A stretch of DNA of 64,000 bases from contig NZ_BAABJQ010000037.1 of assembly GCF_039543385.1 (NCBI RefSeq), positions 1-64,000 of the forward strand, given 5' to 3'. This DNA is from Rugosimonospora acidiphila. GTDB taxonomy: Bacteria; Actinomycetota; Actinomycetes; Mycobacteriales; Micromonosporaceae. The notes below the pieces were generated by a model. That model saw only the letters and a list, made by a program, of their open reading frames with translations. It ran no database searches and was not told where the DNA came from. Below are positions 1-7,935 of this stretch, one piece after another (the stretch's first letter is position 1; every line of letters starts with the position of its first letter). Made by a program: the position numbers and the translations under genes.

Positions 1-1
1 C

Positions 2-652
2 AAGGAGGGGGCGATCATCCTCGGGATCGGCGGCGACAACAGCAAGGGCTCCGCCGGCACCTTCTACGAGGGAGTGATGACCTCCGGCTACCCGTCGGAC
101 GCCACCGAGAACTCGGTACAGGCCAACATTGTCGCCGCCGGGTACACGACGTCCACCGGTGGCGGCGGCAGCACCCCCTTCACCCCGGGAGCCCGGATCT
201 CCCTGCAAGCCACCACCTCGTGCTGCACCGGCGACTACATCCAGCACGACGCGTCGGACAGCAACGTCGTCATCGCCGCGGTGACCTCGAGTAGTTCGGC
301 CACGAACAAGGCGGACGCCACCTGGGTGGTCAGGGCCGGCCTGGCCAACAGTTCCTGCGTCTCGTTCGAGTCGGCCAACGCGTCCGGCAGCTACCTGAGG
401 CACCAGAACTTCCAGCTCCACCTGCAGGCCAACGATGGCAGTTCGCTGTTCGCCCAGGACGCGACCTTCTGCCCGACACCCGGCAACAGCGGTCAGGGAT
501 ACTCGTTGCAGTCGGTGAACTATACGAACAGGTACCTCCGCCACTACAGCTACACCGTGTACCTCGCCAGCAACGGTGGCTCGAACGTCTGGGACTCCAC
601 CAACCTGTGGGCAGACGACACGAGCTGGCTGGTCGCCGCGCCGTGGAGCTGA
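2..652 (+). CDS. Alpha-L-arabinofuranosidase B, GH54 end plus CBM42 (partial, 5' end outside window)
   Basis: The gene enters from the left edge; 216 residues are visible. The first 40 or so (EGAIILGIGGDNS, then FYEGVMTSGYPSD) match the end of the GH54 catalytic domain of AbfB-type arabinofuranosidases. After a Gly/Thr linker (TSTGGGGSTP) comes an AbfB (CBM42) beta-trefoil arabinose-binding module with its recurrent YIQH, YLRHQNF and YLRHYSY motifs, the three repeats expected of a trefoil. Family members are secreted and release arabinofuranose side chains from arabinoxylan or arabinan. The signal peptide and most of the catalytic domain lie outside the window. The gene ends at TGA 650-652 with no partner visible downstream on this strand. 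Confidence 0.93.
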   Translation, partial: KEGAIILGIGGDNSKGSAGTFYEGVMTSGYPSDATENSVQANIVAAGYTTSTGGGGSTPFTPGARISLQATTSCCTGDYIQHDASDSNVVIAAVTSSSSATNKADATWVVRAGLANSSCVSFESANASGSYLRHQNFQLHLQANDGSSLFAQDATFCPTPGNSGQGYSLQSVNYTNRYLRHYSYTVYLASNGGSNVWDSTNLWADDTSWLVAAPWS

Positions 653-807
653 CCCACGCCGCCGATGCGGTGCCGTGGCGCCGCGTCGCGCGGACCCCGC
701 CGTACCGGACGTGATCGGCGGCTTCGGGTGCCCGCCGCTTCGAGCGGGCACCCGAACCGGCGGCGCGCACGCCCACCGCCGGGGGCCGGGGGAGGGCTCG
801 TCACAAT

Positions 808-1209
808 GTGACGGTCAGACAGACCCTCACCCGACGGGATCGTCACGTGACCACCGAACTCCTCGCCCTCGTGCGAGACTTTGACGACGCCGAGCTGCGC
901 GGCGACACGGACCGCCTCAAGGATTTACTCACCGACGACTTCATGTCCATCGGCGACCGCGGTTTCCTGCTCGACAAGCGGCGGTGGCTCGACACGCACG
1001 GCGACTTCACCTACCTGTCGCTGGACACCTCGGAGCTGGACGTGCGCCGGTACGACCGGGCCGCGATCGTGCGCGGCGTCCGGCACGGCCGGGCGTCGTG
1101 GCGTGGCGAGGAGATGACGCTCACGGTCCGGCTGAGCCAGACGTGGATCGAACTGCCCGAGGGGTGGCGGCTCGCCGGCATCCAGTTCAGCTCGCTCGAC
1201 CCGTCCTGA
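808..1209 (+). CDS. NTF2-like / DUF4440 (SnoaL-type) small protein
   Basis: A 133-residue soluble protein with the fold pattern of the NTF2-like superfamily (DUF4440): an N-terminal helix with 'RDFDDAELRGD', then 'DLLTDDFMSIGDRG', then a beta-rich half ending in 'GWRLAGIQFSSLDPS'. Such cone-shaped domains bind small molecules or act as small enzymes; nothing here fixes a substrate. GTG at 808 is chosen because a GGGGGAGGG stretch lies about 11 bases upstream. The in-frame GTG at 847 gives a more family-typical N-terminus (TTELLALVRDF) but has no obvious ribosome site. The gene stands alone and faces the SDR gene across a strong hairpin. Confidence 0.8.
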   Translation: MTVRQTLTRRDRHVTTELLALVRDFDDAELRGDTDRLKDLLTDDFMSIGDRGFLLDKRRWLDTHGDFTYLSLDTSELDVRRYDRAAIVRGVRHGRASWRGEEMTLTVRLSQTWIELPEGWRLAGIQFSSLDPS

Positions 1210-1286
1210 CCCCGCCCCGGCCGCCGTGCGCGACCCGGCCTGATCCGACCCGCCGCCGTGCGCGACCCCGGAGCCGCCGGAGGAAA

Positions 1287-1326
1287 CCCGCGACGCCGGA
1301 CCGGGTTACCGGTCCGGCGTCGCGGG
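1287..1326. terminator. Bidirectional hairpin terminator
   Basis: Two perfectly complementary 18-base arms (1287-1304 and 1309-1326) enclose a 4-base loop (gtta), between the convergent ends of the DUF4440 gene and the SDR gene. There is no T-run, as is common in high-GC actinomycetes. Confidence 0.85.
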
Positions 1327-1334
1327 CCGGGGCG

Positions 1335-2057
1335 TCACCACGGCACGGTGGCGCCGTCCCAGGACAGGAACTGGCCGGTCGGGCCGTCGTCGGGCAGCAG
1401 CGCCAGCCGGACGGCGCCGGCCGCGGCCTCCGCCGGGTCCCCGCCGCTGGCCGCGGCGCGCGGGTTCAGGTCGGTGCGGCGCAGCCCGGGGGCGAGGGCG
1501 TTGACCTTGAAACCGTCGGCGGCGAGCTCCTGGGCGTAGAAGACCGTCAGGGCGTTCAACGCCGCCTTCGACGACCGGTACGCGGCGCCGCTGCCCGCGG
1601 CGGCGGGGCCGGAAATCTCTGGCCGCTGGCCGTCGCTCCAGCCCAGCGACCCCGTTCCGCTGGAGACGTTCACGATCCGGGGCCCGGGAGAGCGGCGCAG
1701 CGCGGGCAGGAGCGCGTTGGTGACCGCGACGACCCCGAACACGTTCGTCTCATAGGTACGGCGGAAGCTGTCGAGGTCGGTTCCGCTGGCCGGGGCCAGC
1801 TCGGTGCCGATCCCGGCGTTGTTGACCAGGACGTCCAGCGTCTCGATCCGGCGAGCCGCCTCCGCGATACTCTTGGCGTCGGTGACGTCGAGGATCAGCA
1901 GCCGGGCGTTGCCGCCGATCTCTTCGACCACGCGCCGGCCCCGCTCGGGATCGCGGGAGCCGACGTAGACGGTGAGCCCGGCGGCGGCCAGCTGCCGGGC
2001 GATGTGTTCTCCGATGCCCTTGTTGGCGCCGGTGACCAGTGCCGTGGAATTGTTCAT
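1335..2057 (-). CDS. Short-chain dehydrogenase/reductase (SDR)
   Basis: A 240-residue classical SDR. It has the nucleotide-binding TGANKGIGEHI at residues 9-19, the NNAG motif, the catalytic Ser in NVSSGTGSLG and Tyr/Lys in AYRSSKAALNAL. It therefore should reduce or oxidise a carbonyl/alcohol with NAD(P)H. The substrate cannot be read from sequence. It starts at ATG 2057, only 69 bases from the oppositely directed MmyB-type regulator. SDR genes beside MmyB-like regulators are a recurring pair in actinomycetes, so the regulator probably controls this gene from the shared promoter region. Confidence 0.92.
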   Translation of the reverse strand: MNNSTALVTGANKGIGEHIARQLAAAGLTVYVGSRDPERGRRVVEEIGGNARLLILDVTDAKSIAEAARRIETLDVLVNNAGIGTELAPASGTDLDSFRRTYETNVFGVVAVTNALLPALRRSPGPRIVNVSSGTGSLGWSDGQRPEISGPAAAGSGAAYRSSKAALNALTVFYAQELAADGFKVNALAPGLRRTDLNPRAAASGGDPAEAAAGAVRLALLPDDGPTGQFLSWDGATVPW

Positions 2058-2125
2058 GTCATCGACTTTGCCGCCGTCGTACCGGTCGATCCAGGCACAA
2101 ACGGTACCAGGAAGGGGTGTCGCCC

Positions 2126-2944
2126 GTGGCCAGACAGGAGTTGGCCCGGTTCCTGCGCGATCGGCGGGAGCGCAGGAGCCCCGCCGAAGTCGGGCTGCCC
2201 GCGGGCCCGGGTCGCCGCACGCCCGGCCTGCGCCGCGAGGAGGTGGCTCGGCTGGCCCATATGTCCGTCGAGTACTACGCCCGGCTCGAACAGGCCCGCG
2301 GCCCCCGCCCGTCGCCCCGGATCCTGGACGCCCTCACCGACGCACTGCGGCTGTCGCCGGCCGAGCGGAGCCACCTGTTCCGGCTGGCCGGCGCGAACCC
2401 GACCCCGCCCGGCGGCCCGGTGCGCCAGGTCCGCCCGTACGTGGTCGATCTGCTGCACCGCCTCCCGGAAACGGCCGCCGTGGTGACCGACGCCAGCTAC
2501 AACGTCATCGCCTTCAACCCGCTCGCCGACGCCCTGCTGGGCGACCTGGCGCGGGAGCCCAACCTGGCCCGCCGCCGGTTTCTGGGCGCCCTCGGCGACG
2601 GGAACTCCGGTTACGACGAGAACTCCAGCGCCGGGGAGTTCGGGGAGATCGTGGTGGCCCGGCTGCGCGCCGCCGTCGCCCGTTACCCCGGCGACGAGCC
2701 CCTCACCCGCCTCCTGGCGCAACTGCGCGCCGGCAGCGACGAGTTCACCGCGATCTGGGACACCAATCCGGTGCGCGCCCCCGGCCACCGGGTCAAGACC
2801 ATCACCAATCCGCGGTTGGGACCGGTGCGCGTCAACTGCGACGTGCTCACCATTCCGGAGGACGATCAGCAGGTGGTCTTCGTCACCGCCGATCCCGGTT
2901 CCCCCAGCGCCCGCGCCCTGCGCGGCCTGGCCACCGCCCGCTGA
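2126..2944 (+). CDS. MmyB-like XRE-family transcriptional regulator
   Basis: 272 residues. Residues ~1-75 form an XRE-type helix-turn-helix (LARFLRDRRERRSP, GRRTPGLRREEVARLAHMSVEYYARLEQ split over the two helices). The rest is the MmyB-like ligand-binding domain (PF17765), with typical signatures AVVTDASYNVIAFNPLADAL, RYPGDEPL, FTAIWDTNPV and PRLGPVRVNCDVL. The PAS-like second domain is known to bind a small hydrophobic ligand in relatives. GTG 2126 is chosen because GGAAGGGG ends 8 bases before it; the upstream GTG 2117 overlaps that site. It is divergent from the SDR gene, its likely target. Confidence 0.93.
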   Translation: MARQELARFLRDRRERRSPAEVGLPAGPGRRTPGLRREEVARLAHMSVEYYARLEQARGPRPSPRILDALTDALRLSPAERSHLFRLAGANPTPPGGPVRQVRPYVVDLLHRLPETAAVVTDASYNVIAFNPLADALLGDLAREPNLARRRFLGALGDGNSGYDENSSAGEFGEIVVARLRAAVARYPGDEPLTRLLAQLRAGSDEFTAIWDTNPVRAPGHRVKTITNPRLGPVRVNCDVLTIPEDDQQVVFVTADPGSPSARALRGLATAR

Positions 2945-3124
2945 CCCGGACGGCGCCGGCTGACCTCCGTCGCTGCCGGCCGACCTGGACGGCGCCCGCT
3001 GACCCGGACGGCGCCGGCTGACCTCCGCCGCTGCCGGCTGACCTCCGTCGCTGCCGGCCGACCTGGACGGCGCCCGCTGACCTCCGCCGCTGCCGGCCGG
3101 CCCGGCCGCTGCCGGCTGACCTGG
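2941..3124. repeat. Intergenic minisatellite, 19-20 bp unit, about 9.5 copies
   Basis: Degenerate units of 19-20 bp of the type CTGACCTCCGYCGCTGCCGG alternate with CTGACCCGGACGGCGCCGG and CCGACCTGGACGGCGCCCG. The array starts inside the stop codon of the MmyB-like gene and runs to the promoter of the next gene. Some unit types recur in the same order, suggesting block duplication. Confidence 0.9.
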
Positions 3125-3134
3125 CGGGCGGCGG

Positions 3135-3140
3135 TAGATT
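3135..3140 (+). promoter_or_regulatory. Probable -10 element (TAGATT) of a leaderless gene
   Basis: TAGATT fits the actinobacterial TANNNT -10 consensus and lies 7 bases before GTG 3148, the spacing expected if transcription starts on the start codon. No Shine-Dalgarno sequence is present. No convincing -35 is seen, since the upstream DNA is the minisatellite. Confidence 0.45.
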
Positions 3141-3147
3141 GGTGCTC

Positions 3148-3573
3148 GTGCCGCAGGACGATGTCACCGCCGACCCCTCGGGTCGCGGCCCAGGCTCCGC
3201 GCTCGCCGGAGACGCGCCGGCGGGCGCTCTGGGCGCGGGCCCCACGGGCGCGGACGTGCCGGGCGCGGACGTGCCGGGCTCCCGCGCCGGGTCGCCGGAC
3301 GGGCCGCGGCGCGGTCTGGCGCTGACCCGCGGCTGGGCGCTGTTCCTGCTCGCGGTCGGGGTGTGGAACTGGGTGATCTGGCCCCGGTTCTCCCTGGCCA
3401 TCTGGGACGATCCGCGCGCCTGGTCCACGCGGGTGGTGGGGCACGGCACCCCGACCGGGTTCCTGTGGATCCACGCGTTCCTCATCGTGGTCTCCGTGGC
3501 GTTCGGCACGATCGTCGGCGTGCTCGGCATCCGGGCGCTGCTGCGGCTGCGCAGGCGCGGAAGCGGCGCCTGA
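3148..3573 (+). CDS. SCO4848-family small membrane protein
   Basis: 141 residues: a disordered, Gly/Ala/Pro-rich N-terminal tail of about 55 residues (with the repeat GADVPGADVPG), then two membrane segments (RGWALFLLAVGVWNWVIWP and WIHAFLIVVSVAFGTIVGVLGI) joined by a loop containing HGTPTGF, and a basic tail LRLRRRGS. The two-helix core resembles the SCO4848 family of actinobacteria, which has no known function. The extended tail is longer than usual for that family. The start GTG 3148 is preferred because of the leaderless -10 upstream; GTG 3142 or TTG 3139 are alternatives. Confidence 0.7.
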   Translation: MPQDDVTADPSGRGPGSALAGDAPAGALGAGPTGADVPGADVPGSRAGSPDGPRRGLALTRGWALFLLAVGVWNWVIWPRFSLAIWDDPRAWSTRVVGHGTPTGFLWIHAFLIVVSVAFGTIVGVLGIRALLRLRRRGSGA

Positions 3574-3658
3574 CCGTCCAGCCCGGCCCGATCCAACCGA
3601 TGGACGGCGGGCCGCAAATGGCTCGTGCGCCGCTGCGTTCCCCGGCAGAGTGGGCCCC

Positions 3659-4288
3659 ATGCTGTTCACCATCGCCGGCTCCAGTTGTTCCGGGAAGACG
3701 ACCGCGGCCCGGGCGTGCGCCGATCTGGATCACCTGATCGTGCACGACTTCGACGAGATCGGCGTACCCAGCACGGCCGACACCCGTTGGCGTCAACGCG
3801 GCACGGAGACCTGGCTGCGACGGGTCCTGGACTACCAGGACAGGGGTCTGGACGTACTGCTGACCGGGCAGTCGCCCCTGGGAGAGGTACTGGCAAGCCC
3901 GTCGGCGATACACCTTGACGGCATCGCGGCGTGTCTGCTGGACGTCGCGGACGACGTACGATGGCGCCGGCTCGAGCACCGGGACCCCGGTCGGTGGGAT
4001 CGCGATGCCAAGCGGTCGTTCATCGGGTGGGCGAGGTGGCATCGCGGCCACGCCGCCGACCCTGGGCATCAGCCGGAGGCGCTTACTACCGGCGCTTGGG
4101 AGCAGATGGAATGGGGTCGGTGGAACGCCTGGACGAGTGGTGACCCACGATGGGCCGTGACGGTCGTCGACACCACCGGACAGTCCGTTGAGCACACCAC
4201 GGCCACGCTCCGGCGATGGGTGGGCGATGCGCGAGCCGAATCCGCCAGTGGCCGCCTGGCCCTTGGCCGCGGCTGGATCAAAATCTGA
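3659..4288 (+). CDS. P-loop kinase-like AAA family protein
   Basis: 209 residues. A Walker A motif GSSCSGKTTAAR at residues 7-18 follows the first beta strand (MLFTIA), the layout of small nucleoside/adenylylsulfate-type kinases. A possible Walker B is in 'LDVLLTGQSPLGE', and a basic 'lid-like' region follows (WRRLEHRDPGRWDRDAKRSF, within 20 residues). It probably phosphorylates a small molecule, but the acceptor cannot be deduced. The ATG at 3659 places the P-loop at the usual distance from the start; GTG 3650 is an alternative. The C-terminal 25 residues look poorly conserved. Confidence 0.7.
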   Translation: MLFTIAGSSCSGKTTAARACADLDHLIVHDFDEIGVPSTADTRWRQRGTETWLRRVLDYQDRGLDVLLTGQSPLGEVLASPSAIHLDGIAACLLDVADDVRWRRLEHRDPGRWDRDAKRSFIGWARWHRGHAADPGHQPEALTTGAWEQMEWGRWNAWTSGDPRWAVTVVDTTGQSVEHTTATLRRWVGDARAESASGRLALGRGWIKI

Positions 4289-4416
4289 TCACGGTACTCG
4301 AAGCCCTGGGCAGAACATGCTCGCTCATCGGAACGACGGGACACTGGATGGGTCCGCTATCGCGACCCTGGGCGCCACGTTGGCGGCGGCAGTTGAGGAC
4401 GCTCGGGGCTCGGCGA

Positions 4417-4422
4417 TAGGTT
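4417..4422 (+). promoter_or_regulatory. Probable -10 element (TAGGTT), leaderless start
   Basis: TAGGTT, a typical streptomycete-type -10, ends 6 bases before the GTG at 4429, and no ribosome-binding site is present. This suggests transcription begins at or next to the start codon. Confidence 0.45.
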
Positions 4423-4428
4423 ACTGAG

Positions 4429-4890
4429 GTGTCCCGGTCTACGCTGGTCCCTGATGACTTCGCCGTTCCCCGTGAGCTGGTGGCCAAGCGATTTCGCCTG
4501 GAGCCTCTTGGCCCGCAGCACAATGAGCGAGATCACGCGGCATGGACGAGCAGCATCGAGCACATCCGGTCGACGCCGGGTTTTGAGGGCGGGGGTTGGC
4601 CGCCGATAGCCGGGATGCCCATGGAGCGCAACCTCGCTGACCTGCGCAGACACGCAGACGATTTCACACAGCGATCCGGCTTCACATACTCAGTGATCGA
4701 GGTGCCGGGCAACGAGGTGATTGGCTGCGTCTACATCTACCTGGCGCGAGACGACGACACGATTGTGGAGGCGCGTTCTTGGACGCGCGTCGATCGGGCC
4801 GACCTGGACAAGTCACTGTACGAGGCCGTGTCCGGATGGCTCTCCGCCGACTGGCCTTTCCCAAAGGTGCGCTACGCACCCCGACCGTAG
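4429..4890 (+). CDS. GNAT-like N-acetyltransferase
   Basis: 153 residues. It resembles GNAT acetyltransferases, which move an acetyl group from acetyl-CoA to an amine. The N-terminal strand (ELVAKRFRLEPLGPQHNERD) and the central strand pair (FTYSVIEVPGNEVIGCVYIY) are typical of the RimJ/ribosomal-protein-like subset. The usual acetyl-CoA loop (Q/RxxGxG/A) is not evident and the C-terminal half is shortened, with helices seen only in 'DRADLDKSLYEAVSGWL'. The protein may be a diverged member or have reduced activity. It starts at GTG 4429 next to a TAGGTT -10 element. The downstream neighbour is convergent, with stops 18 bases apart. Confidence 0.6.
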   Translation: MSRSTLVPDDFAVPRELVAKRFRLEPLGPQHNERDHAAWTSSIEHIRSTPGFEGGGWPPIAGMPMERNLADLRRHADDFTQRSGFTYSVIEVPGNEVIGCVYIYLARDDDTIVEARSWTRVDRADLDKSLYEAVSGWLSADWPFPKVRYAPRP

Positions 4891-4908
4891 AACGCCCCGC
4901 ATCGTCGC

Positions 4909-5424
4909 TCAGCAGTCAAACACCGACCAGCAGATGTCGTTCCGCAACCGTTGGTCATCAAGTACCAGCTCGCGAATCGCCTCCGGGAGTTGGTCACGCT
5001 GCCATCGGCACTCGATCCGTCCGGCGGCATCGCCCTCGCCCGCCGGCGCGGCAGCACGTACGGCCTTGATCGCGTAGGCGGCCGCACCCAGTTCGTGCGC
5101 GGCGACGTGGGCGACGACCCCCGCCTGGCCGGCAGCGTAGGCAGCATGTCGAGCCGCCCCACGCAGGTCTCTGGCCGCGCCCATCGCGTGGCCGCCCGCC
5201 GCGCGAGCCCGCATCATCTTGACCTCACCACCCGCCCAGGCGCGGACGTGCTCGATCGCTTCACGCGGTCGTGGGTCCTCAGGCTGAACCGACTCGAACA
5301 GGGCAAGGACGTGGTCCGCGCAGGAGGCCGCCCAGAGAGCGAGGAGACGATGATCCGAATCGGTGAGGCTCCCACCGCGGCGAAGCGTGACGAAGCGAGG
5401 GTCCCGAACCTTCGGGAGGATCAT
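4909..5424 (-). CDS. Imm5-like putative immunity protein
   Basis: 171 residues, all-helical and Ala/Arg-rich. The N-terminal 'SLTDSDHRLLALWAASCADH' , the 'EHVRAWAGGEVKMMRARAA' helix, the paired His positions in 'VVAHVAAHELGAAAYAIKAV' and the end 'WQRDQLPEAIRELVLDD' match the Imm5-like/putative immunity protein family. Some members are predicted antidotes to polymorphic toxins, but many chromosomal copies stand alone, and no toxin gene is visible here. ATG 5424 is chosen: AGAAGGAG sits 9 bases upstream on this strand. A longer reading to 5907 lacks any family similarity. Confidence 0.72.
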   Translation of the reverse strand: MILPKVRDPRFVTLRRGGSLTDSDHRLLALWAASCADHVLALFESVQPEDPRPREAIEHVRAWAGGEVKMMRARAAGGHAMGAARDLRGAARHAAYAAGQAGVVAHVAAHELGAAAYAIKAVRAAAPAGEGDAAGRIECRWQRDQLPEAIRELVLDDQRLRNDICWSVFDC

Positions 5425-5635
5425 GGTCGAACACTCCTTCTGAGGGGTTGCCGCATCCTCAACCGTAATGTTGTCGAGCACCAGAGCGGGCCTTCGGGCG
5501 TCGTGCACCCTGACCAGGGACGGGCTGACCAGCGGCTGGTCAGGTCGCCGCGAACATCTGAGCCGCCAGGCGCCGCGAGTTGTCGATGGCCGCGAAGCCA
5601 CGCGGCAGCATGATTGCCTGGTAAGCCGCAACCGC

Positions 5636-5842
5636 CGCGACAAACGGCAAGAGGCCGGTGAACTGCCCGCCGATCTCGATCCGGCCTGCCTGGTCGTCAT
5701 GCTGATGGCGATGACCATGGCGCCCACCACGCTGCCGCACATCATCGAGGGCACCTGCGGCGTCGACCCGCGCTCGCCCGAATTCCTCGACCGGTTCGCC
5801 GGCCAGGTAGCCGTCCTGGCCAGGCACCTCGGGCTCGGCTGA
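5636..5842 (+). pseudogene. TetR-family regulator, C-terminal remnant
   Basis: Only the ligand-binding C-terminus of a TetR/AcrR regulator remains: 'EAGELPADLDPACLVVMLM', 'TLPHIIEGTCGVDP' and 'SPEFLDRFAGQVAVLARHLG' are the usual end of this family. The reading frame stays open upstream to about 5468 but the sequence there is not TetR-like and no DNA-binding domain is found on either strand. The fragment is therefore a deletion scar beside the Imm5-like gene. Confidence 0.65.
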
Positions 5843-6202
5843 ACGGCGAGGCCCGCCTCGATCCACGGCCGGCCGCTTCCTAATCCATTGACTAGGCCCA
5901 CAGCCATTGGGCGCCGTGGCGATGCTGGCGAACCGTGGGTGCGGTGTCGACCTGGCCGTCAGCGCGAAACTCCTTGGCCGCGCTCACGGAGGTCCTCGCT
6001 GCCGGGCTCACGCTCCACAGGGTAGGGCTGGGGTCGTTGGGCCTTGGCCGGCGTGACGGATCACCGGTCGCCGGGACGGGCGCTCGGTGCTCGTGCCTGC
6101 CCTGGCCGAGATCGCGTGGCGTAGCCCGCGGGCGACGAGTTGTGGTCGCTAACGAGTTTATGATACAAACCAGTTGGTGACGTTGACGGGGAGGTGATCG
6201 GC
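5843..6202. other. Intergenic region, no gene seen
   Basis: 360 bases between the TetR remnant and the next operon. A short open frame at 5935-6180 has no recognisable product and no ribosome site. The only notable element is the AT-richer palindrome at 6156-6170. Confidence 0.6.
6156..6170. promoter_or_regulatory. Imperfect palindrome, candidate operator
   Basis: GTTTATGATACAAAC is a 15-base imperfect inverted repeat (GTTT...AAAC arms) in an otherwise GC-rich region, 33 bases ahead of the first gene of an operon that encodes a winged-helix regulator. It also contains TATGAT, a possible -10. An autoregulatory operator is likely but unproven. Confidence 0.45.
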
Positions 6203-6856
6203 GTGGACGACGGACCAGAGGGCGACGCTCCGGAGGGCGACGCTCCGCTGTCGGCGATCGGTTCGCTGGCGGTGATCCAGGCCGAGGGCCGTCGGGTGGG
6301 CCGGCTGGTGCGGTTCAACCCGGCGATCGTCAACGCCATGTGGGCGGTCGCCTGGTTCGTGGGCTTCGGCTGCGCCTTCCTGGCGTACGGGCCGGATCGG
6401 CTGATCCCGGGGTGGCTCGGCCCGGCCGTGGCCGCCGCGCTGCTGGTGGCCGCGGAGGTGGCCTCCTTCGCGTACGGCATGCGGGTGGGCAGCGGCATCG
6501 CCGGCCCCTCGCGGACCTCGGCCGCCATGTACGGCTGGAGTTGGACGCTCGGCTACGTCTGCCTGACCGTGCTCAATGTCGCGCTGACCCATCGGGGACT
6601 GTCCGGCCCGGACGTGACGCTGCTGTGGTCCGGCTCGTCGCTGCTGCTCGCCGGCGTGTTGCACCTGACCGGCGGCACGCTGTTCCGGGATCCCGCGCTC
6701 TACGCGGTCGGCGTGTGGACGATGGTCTGCGCGGCGGTCGCGGTGGTCGCCGGGGTGCCGGGCAACTTCCTGGTGCTGGCGTTCGCCGGTGGCGGCGGAT
6801 TCGCCGCGCTGGCCGTCTATACCGGATGGGTGCGTCCCCGGCGGGCGCGCCGGTGA
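6203..6856 (+). CDS. Polytopic membrane protein of unknown function
   Basis: 217 residues with about six hydrophobic helices (for example NAMWAVAWFVGFGCAFLAYG and AVAAALLVAAEVASFAYGM) after a cytoplasmic head bearing a direct repeat (EGDAPEGDAP). GTG 6203 follows GGGGAGG with 9 bases spacing; GTG 6194 is too close to it. The gene overlaps the next by four bases (GTGA), so the membrane protein and the winged-helix regulator are translationally coupled. Operons of this kind (small membrane proteins around an HTH_34-type regulator) are widespread in actinobacteria; the role is unknown. Confidence 0.75.
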   Translation: MDDGPEGDAPEGDAPLSAIGSLAVIQAEGRRVGRLVRFNPAIVNAMWAVAWFVGFGCAFLAYGPDRLIPGWLGPAVAAALLVAAEVASFAYGMRVGSGIAGPSRTSAAMYGWSWTLGYVCLTVLNVALTHRGLSGPDVTLLWSGSSLLLAGVLHLTGGTLFRDPALYAVGVWTMVCAAVAVVAGVPGNFLVLAFAGGGGFAALAVYTGWVRPRRARR

Positions 6857-7215
6857 CCGCGTCCACAGGGGACAGCGCCCCGGAGCGGGACAGCCCCCCG
6901 GAGCTCGACCCCGTCATTCACGCGCAGGCCCGGCTGCGGGTCACGGTCGCGCTCGCCGCGCTCGGGCCGGACGAGCGGGTCACCTTCCCCAGGCTGCGCC
7001 AGCTGCTCGAGATGACGGCCGGCAACCTCTCCATCCACCTGCGCAAGCTGGAGGACGCCGGGTACGTCGAGATAGTCAAGACGCACCAGCGGCGCACCCC
7101 GGTCACCTTCGTGGCCCTCACGCCGGACGGCCGGTCGGCCTTCGACCGCTACGTCGCCGCGCTCCAGTCGCTGATCGGCACCGCACCATCGCACGCTCCC
7201 AGAAACGACGGTTAG
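6853..7215 (+). CDS. Winged-helix DNA-binding regulator (HTH_34 type)
   Basis: 120 residues. After a 20-residue acidic tail, 'IHAQARLRVTVALAALGPDE' and 'VTFPRLRQLLEMTAGNLSIH' form the first helices and recognition region, then 'LRKLEDAGYVEIVKTHQRR' is the wing: the HTH_34 / MarR-like winged helix pattern seen in small actinobacterial repressors of adjacent transporters or membrane proteins. The GTG start overlaps the stop of the upstream membrane gene; another membrane gene follows 11 bases downstream. It probably binds the palindrome at 6156-6170 and represses its own operon. Confidence 0.85.
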   Translation: MTASTGDSAPERDSPPELDPVIHAQARLRVTVALAALGPDERVTFPRLRQLLEMTAGNLSIHLRKLEDAGYVEIVKTHQRRTPVTFVALTPDGRSAFDRYVAALQSLIGTAPSHAPRNDG

Positions 7216-7226
7216 GAGAAAGTGTC

Positions 7227-7913
7227 ATGACGAGCATCGTCGGCCAGGTCGGCGGCGAACGGGCCGGTGCCGGATCGGGGGGCAGTGCCTGGTCGCTCGC
7301 GGAGGTTCGCGGGCGGGCGTCCGGCCTGACCGTACTGGGGTTCTTCGGGCTGGCCTGGACGGGATGGGGCAGCTCCGATCTGCTGGGCGGCGCGCCACAG
7401 GTCGCCGTGGTGGTGGCCGCCGCGCTCGTCTCCGTGTCGCTGGCCTCGTTCGGCTGGCGCCGCTACCGGCGGGCGGCCGCCGTGGGCAGCACGGCCACCC
7501 AGCGGCCCGACGGCGCCGAAGGCGCCTCCGGCGGCGGGGACGTATCCGGGCCGGCGCGGCCGGATCGCGACCGCGCCGTGGAGCGCCGGTTCGGCTGGAT
7601 CGTCGCCGTCGAGTTCGCCGGGCTCGGGGTCATCGCGGCGATACTCGGCGCCACCGGCCACCCGAATGCGATCCCGGCGGTGATCACCATCGGCGTGGGA
7701 ATCCATTTCTTCCCGCTCGCGCGGCTGTTCGCCGTGCGGATCTACTGGCTGAGCGGTGCCGCCCTGTGCGTCCTCGGCCTCGCGACGCTCGTGCTCGCCC
7801 CGCTGACCTCGACGCCGACCCTGTGGACGGCGCTGCCCGGCCTCGGCGCGGCGGTCGTGCTCTACGCCACCTGCGTTCAGCTGCTGCGCGAGCTGGTGGC
7901 CTGGGCACGCTGA
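7227..7913 (+). CDS. Polytopic membrane protein of unknown function
   Basis: 228 residues. Two N-terminal membrane helices (LTVLGFFGLAWTGWGSSDLL; VAVVVAAALVSVSLASFGW), a cytoplasmic Gly/Ala/Asp/Arg-rich loop of about 40 residues, then four further helices including a conserved-looking GIHFFPLARLF stretch. The second half resembles a recurrent actinobacterial membrane module with 'GxHFxPLA'. The start ATG 7227 is supported by TAGGAGA 8 bases upstream. It is the third gene of the operon with the winged-helix regulator. Confidence 0.75.
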   Translation: MTSIVGQVGGERAGAGSGGSAWSLAEVRGRASGLTVLGFFGLAWTGWGSSDLLGGAPQVAVVVAAALVSVSLASFGWRRYRRAAAVGSTATQRPDGAEGASGGGDVSGPARPDRDRAVERRFGWIVAVEFAGLGVIAAILGATGHPNAIPAVITIGVGIHFFPLARLFAVRIYWLSGAALCVLGLATLVLAPLTSTPTLWTALPGLGAAVVLYATCVQLLRELVAWAR

Positions 7914-7935
7914 CCCATCCTTCGACCACGGCGGC

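Noticed and set aside
984..2486. 500-codon plus-strand frame crossing the SDR and its regulator
   Set aside because: It spans two genes on opposite strands, and both of those show conserved motifs in other frames.
4909..5907. 332-codon reading of the Imm5-like gene
   Set aside because: Only the part from ATG 5424 has family similarity and a ribosome site; the extension overlaps the TetR remnant.
5935..6180. 81-codon frame between the TetR remnant and the next operon
   Set aside because: No similarity, no ribosome site, and it overlaps the probable operator at its 3' end.
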